Origin: Aurantiacibacter sp. D1-12
GTDB taxonomy: Bacteria; Pseudomonadota; Alphaproteobacteria; Sphingomonadales; Sphingomonadaceae
Direction of reading: 5' to 3'
Length of the DNA stretch: 64,000 nt
Assembly: GCF_028858515.1 (NCBI RefSeq)
Contig: NZ_JAPJZJ010000001.1
Coordinates: forward strand, 124,001-188,000
The notes below the pieces were generated by a model, which worked only from the letters and a program-made list of their open reading frames with translations, did not search any database and was not told the DNA's origin. Made by a program: the position numbers and the translations under genes. Below are positions 63,646 through 64,000 of the stretch, in pieces (the first letter of the stretch is position 1; every line of letters starts with the position of its first letter).

Positions 63646-64000
63646 TTATTCAGGGATCTGCCAGGTCACCGTTCCTGTGTAAGTGCCAACAACCTCTTCA
63701 CCGCGATTGTTGGTCGCCGGATCAAAGCGCGCACGGCGCTGGATCAGACGACAGGTCGCGCGATCGAGCGAGCCGTGCCCGGTGGAGCGGGTGACTTCAC
63801 ATGCGTCCACTCGGCCATCACTGCCGACAACAAGGCGATAGCTCGCCGTGCCTTCATTGCCCCGCGTGAGGTCGCGGCGCGAATAGTCGTTGGTCGTGAT
63901 CCAGCTGCCCATCGCGTTGGATGGACGCGGAGGGGTGGGGGTATAGGTAGGGACCGGCGGCTCGACCGCGATAGGTCCATCATTGGGGATGACATCGGGA
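63646..64000 (-). CDS. Energy transducer TonB, C-terminal part, 5' end outside window
   Basis: The frame is open through the minus-strand edge of the window. It shows a proline-rich region (PTPPRPSNAMG) followed by a TonB C-terminal domain: GTASYRLVVGSDGRVDACEVTRSTGHGSLDRATCRLIQRRARFDPATNNRGE and a final GTYTGTVTWQIPE. It would transmit proton-motive force to outer-membrane receptors such as the one at 11553. The membrane anchor lies beyond 64000. Confidence 0.85.
   Translation of the reverse strand, partial: PDVIPNDGPIAVEPPVPTYTPTPPRPSNAMGSWITTNDYSRRDLTRGNEGTASYRLVVGSDGRVDACEVTRSTGHGSLDRATCRLIQRRARFDPATNNRGEEVVGTYTGTVTWQIPE

Noticed and set aside
1-64000. CRISPR arrays, prophage, insertion sequences or defence islands
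   Set aside because: No regularly spaced repeats, transposase, integrase, phage structural gene or known defence domain was found, and codon use and GC look even.

Overview
The window looks like chromosomal DNA from an alphaproteobacterium of the order Sphingomonadales, most likely family Erythrobacteraceae (Erythrobacter/Altererythrobacter/Qipengyuania type). I infer this from the GC-rich sequence, the gene orders (infA-maf-RNase E/G-yacG-tRNA-Phe; hisG-hisD-nusB-thiL; chvI-chvG-hprK-rapZ-EIIA-HPr beside pckA), the many exported peptidases, a TonB-dependent receptor with a long signal peptide and an alphaproteobacterial-type SOS box. No database search was possible, so the genus is an inference. 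There is no CRISPR array, prophage, insertion sequence or rRNA operon. No gene-free stretch exceeds 300 bases; the longest gaps (about 150-240 bases) are divergent promoter regions.

Layout. 1-6.6 kb: a truncated PAS-GGDEF-EAL protein, then the purine genes purQ, purS and purC on the minus strand with an M16 metalloprotease gene between purS and purC. 6.8-9.3 kb: a three-domain cNMP-binding/thioredoxin-like/thioredoxin-reductase-like protein, a PEGA-type lipoprotein and tRNA-Phe. 9.4-11.3 kb: yacG, a short RNase E/G, maf and infA in one minus-strand operon. 11.5-19.7 kb: a TonB receptor, an HI0933-type flavoprotein, an APC permease, a CPBP protease and uvrC. 19.7-24.4 kb: a minus-strand run of serine hydrolase, thioesterase, cupin_8 protein and GNAT/FemAB-like transferase. 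24.5-28 kb: H+-pyrophosphatase, then a tiny membrane protein coupled to a desaturase-family di-iron protein.

28-39.2 kb: hisG-hisD-nusB-thiL with overlapping ends, a DUF2332 protein, FKBP plus epoxide-hydrolase-like protein, GST plus BolA, a J-domain protein, a four-gene minus-strand block (DUF2236, GST, VOC, DUF1428) and cobS without an adjacent cobT. 39.3-49.6 kb: M28 peptidase, leishmanolysin-like protease, class A penicillin-binding protein, an MDR dehydrogenase with truA and fmt, a REP-like inverted repeat, recR, def and a DUF5694 protein. 49.8-52.3 kb: rmuC behind a perfect GTTC-N7-GTTC box, and two lipoproteins. 52.4-59.5 kb: a signalling and carbon-control block (chvI, chvG, hprK, rapZ, mannose-type EIIA, HPr, a TrmH-family methyltransferase) divergent from pckA. 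59.6-64 kb: two DUF937-like proteins, glutaminyl cyclase, a DUF885 lipoprotein, a small membrane protein and the end of a TonB-like gene.

Most of the window is conserved housekeeping sequence. The less ordinary points are: the SOS box sitting directly on the rmuC start; terminator-like hairpins in the leaders of purC and hppA; the reductase-like protein that has lost its CxxC; the GNAT-cupin pair; the broken-up bolA/J-domain/cobS block; the REP-like element before recR; and several convergent gene pairs with no spacing at all. I found no clear new defence or mobile system.
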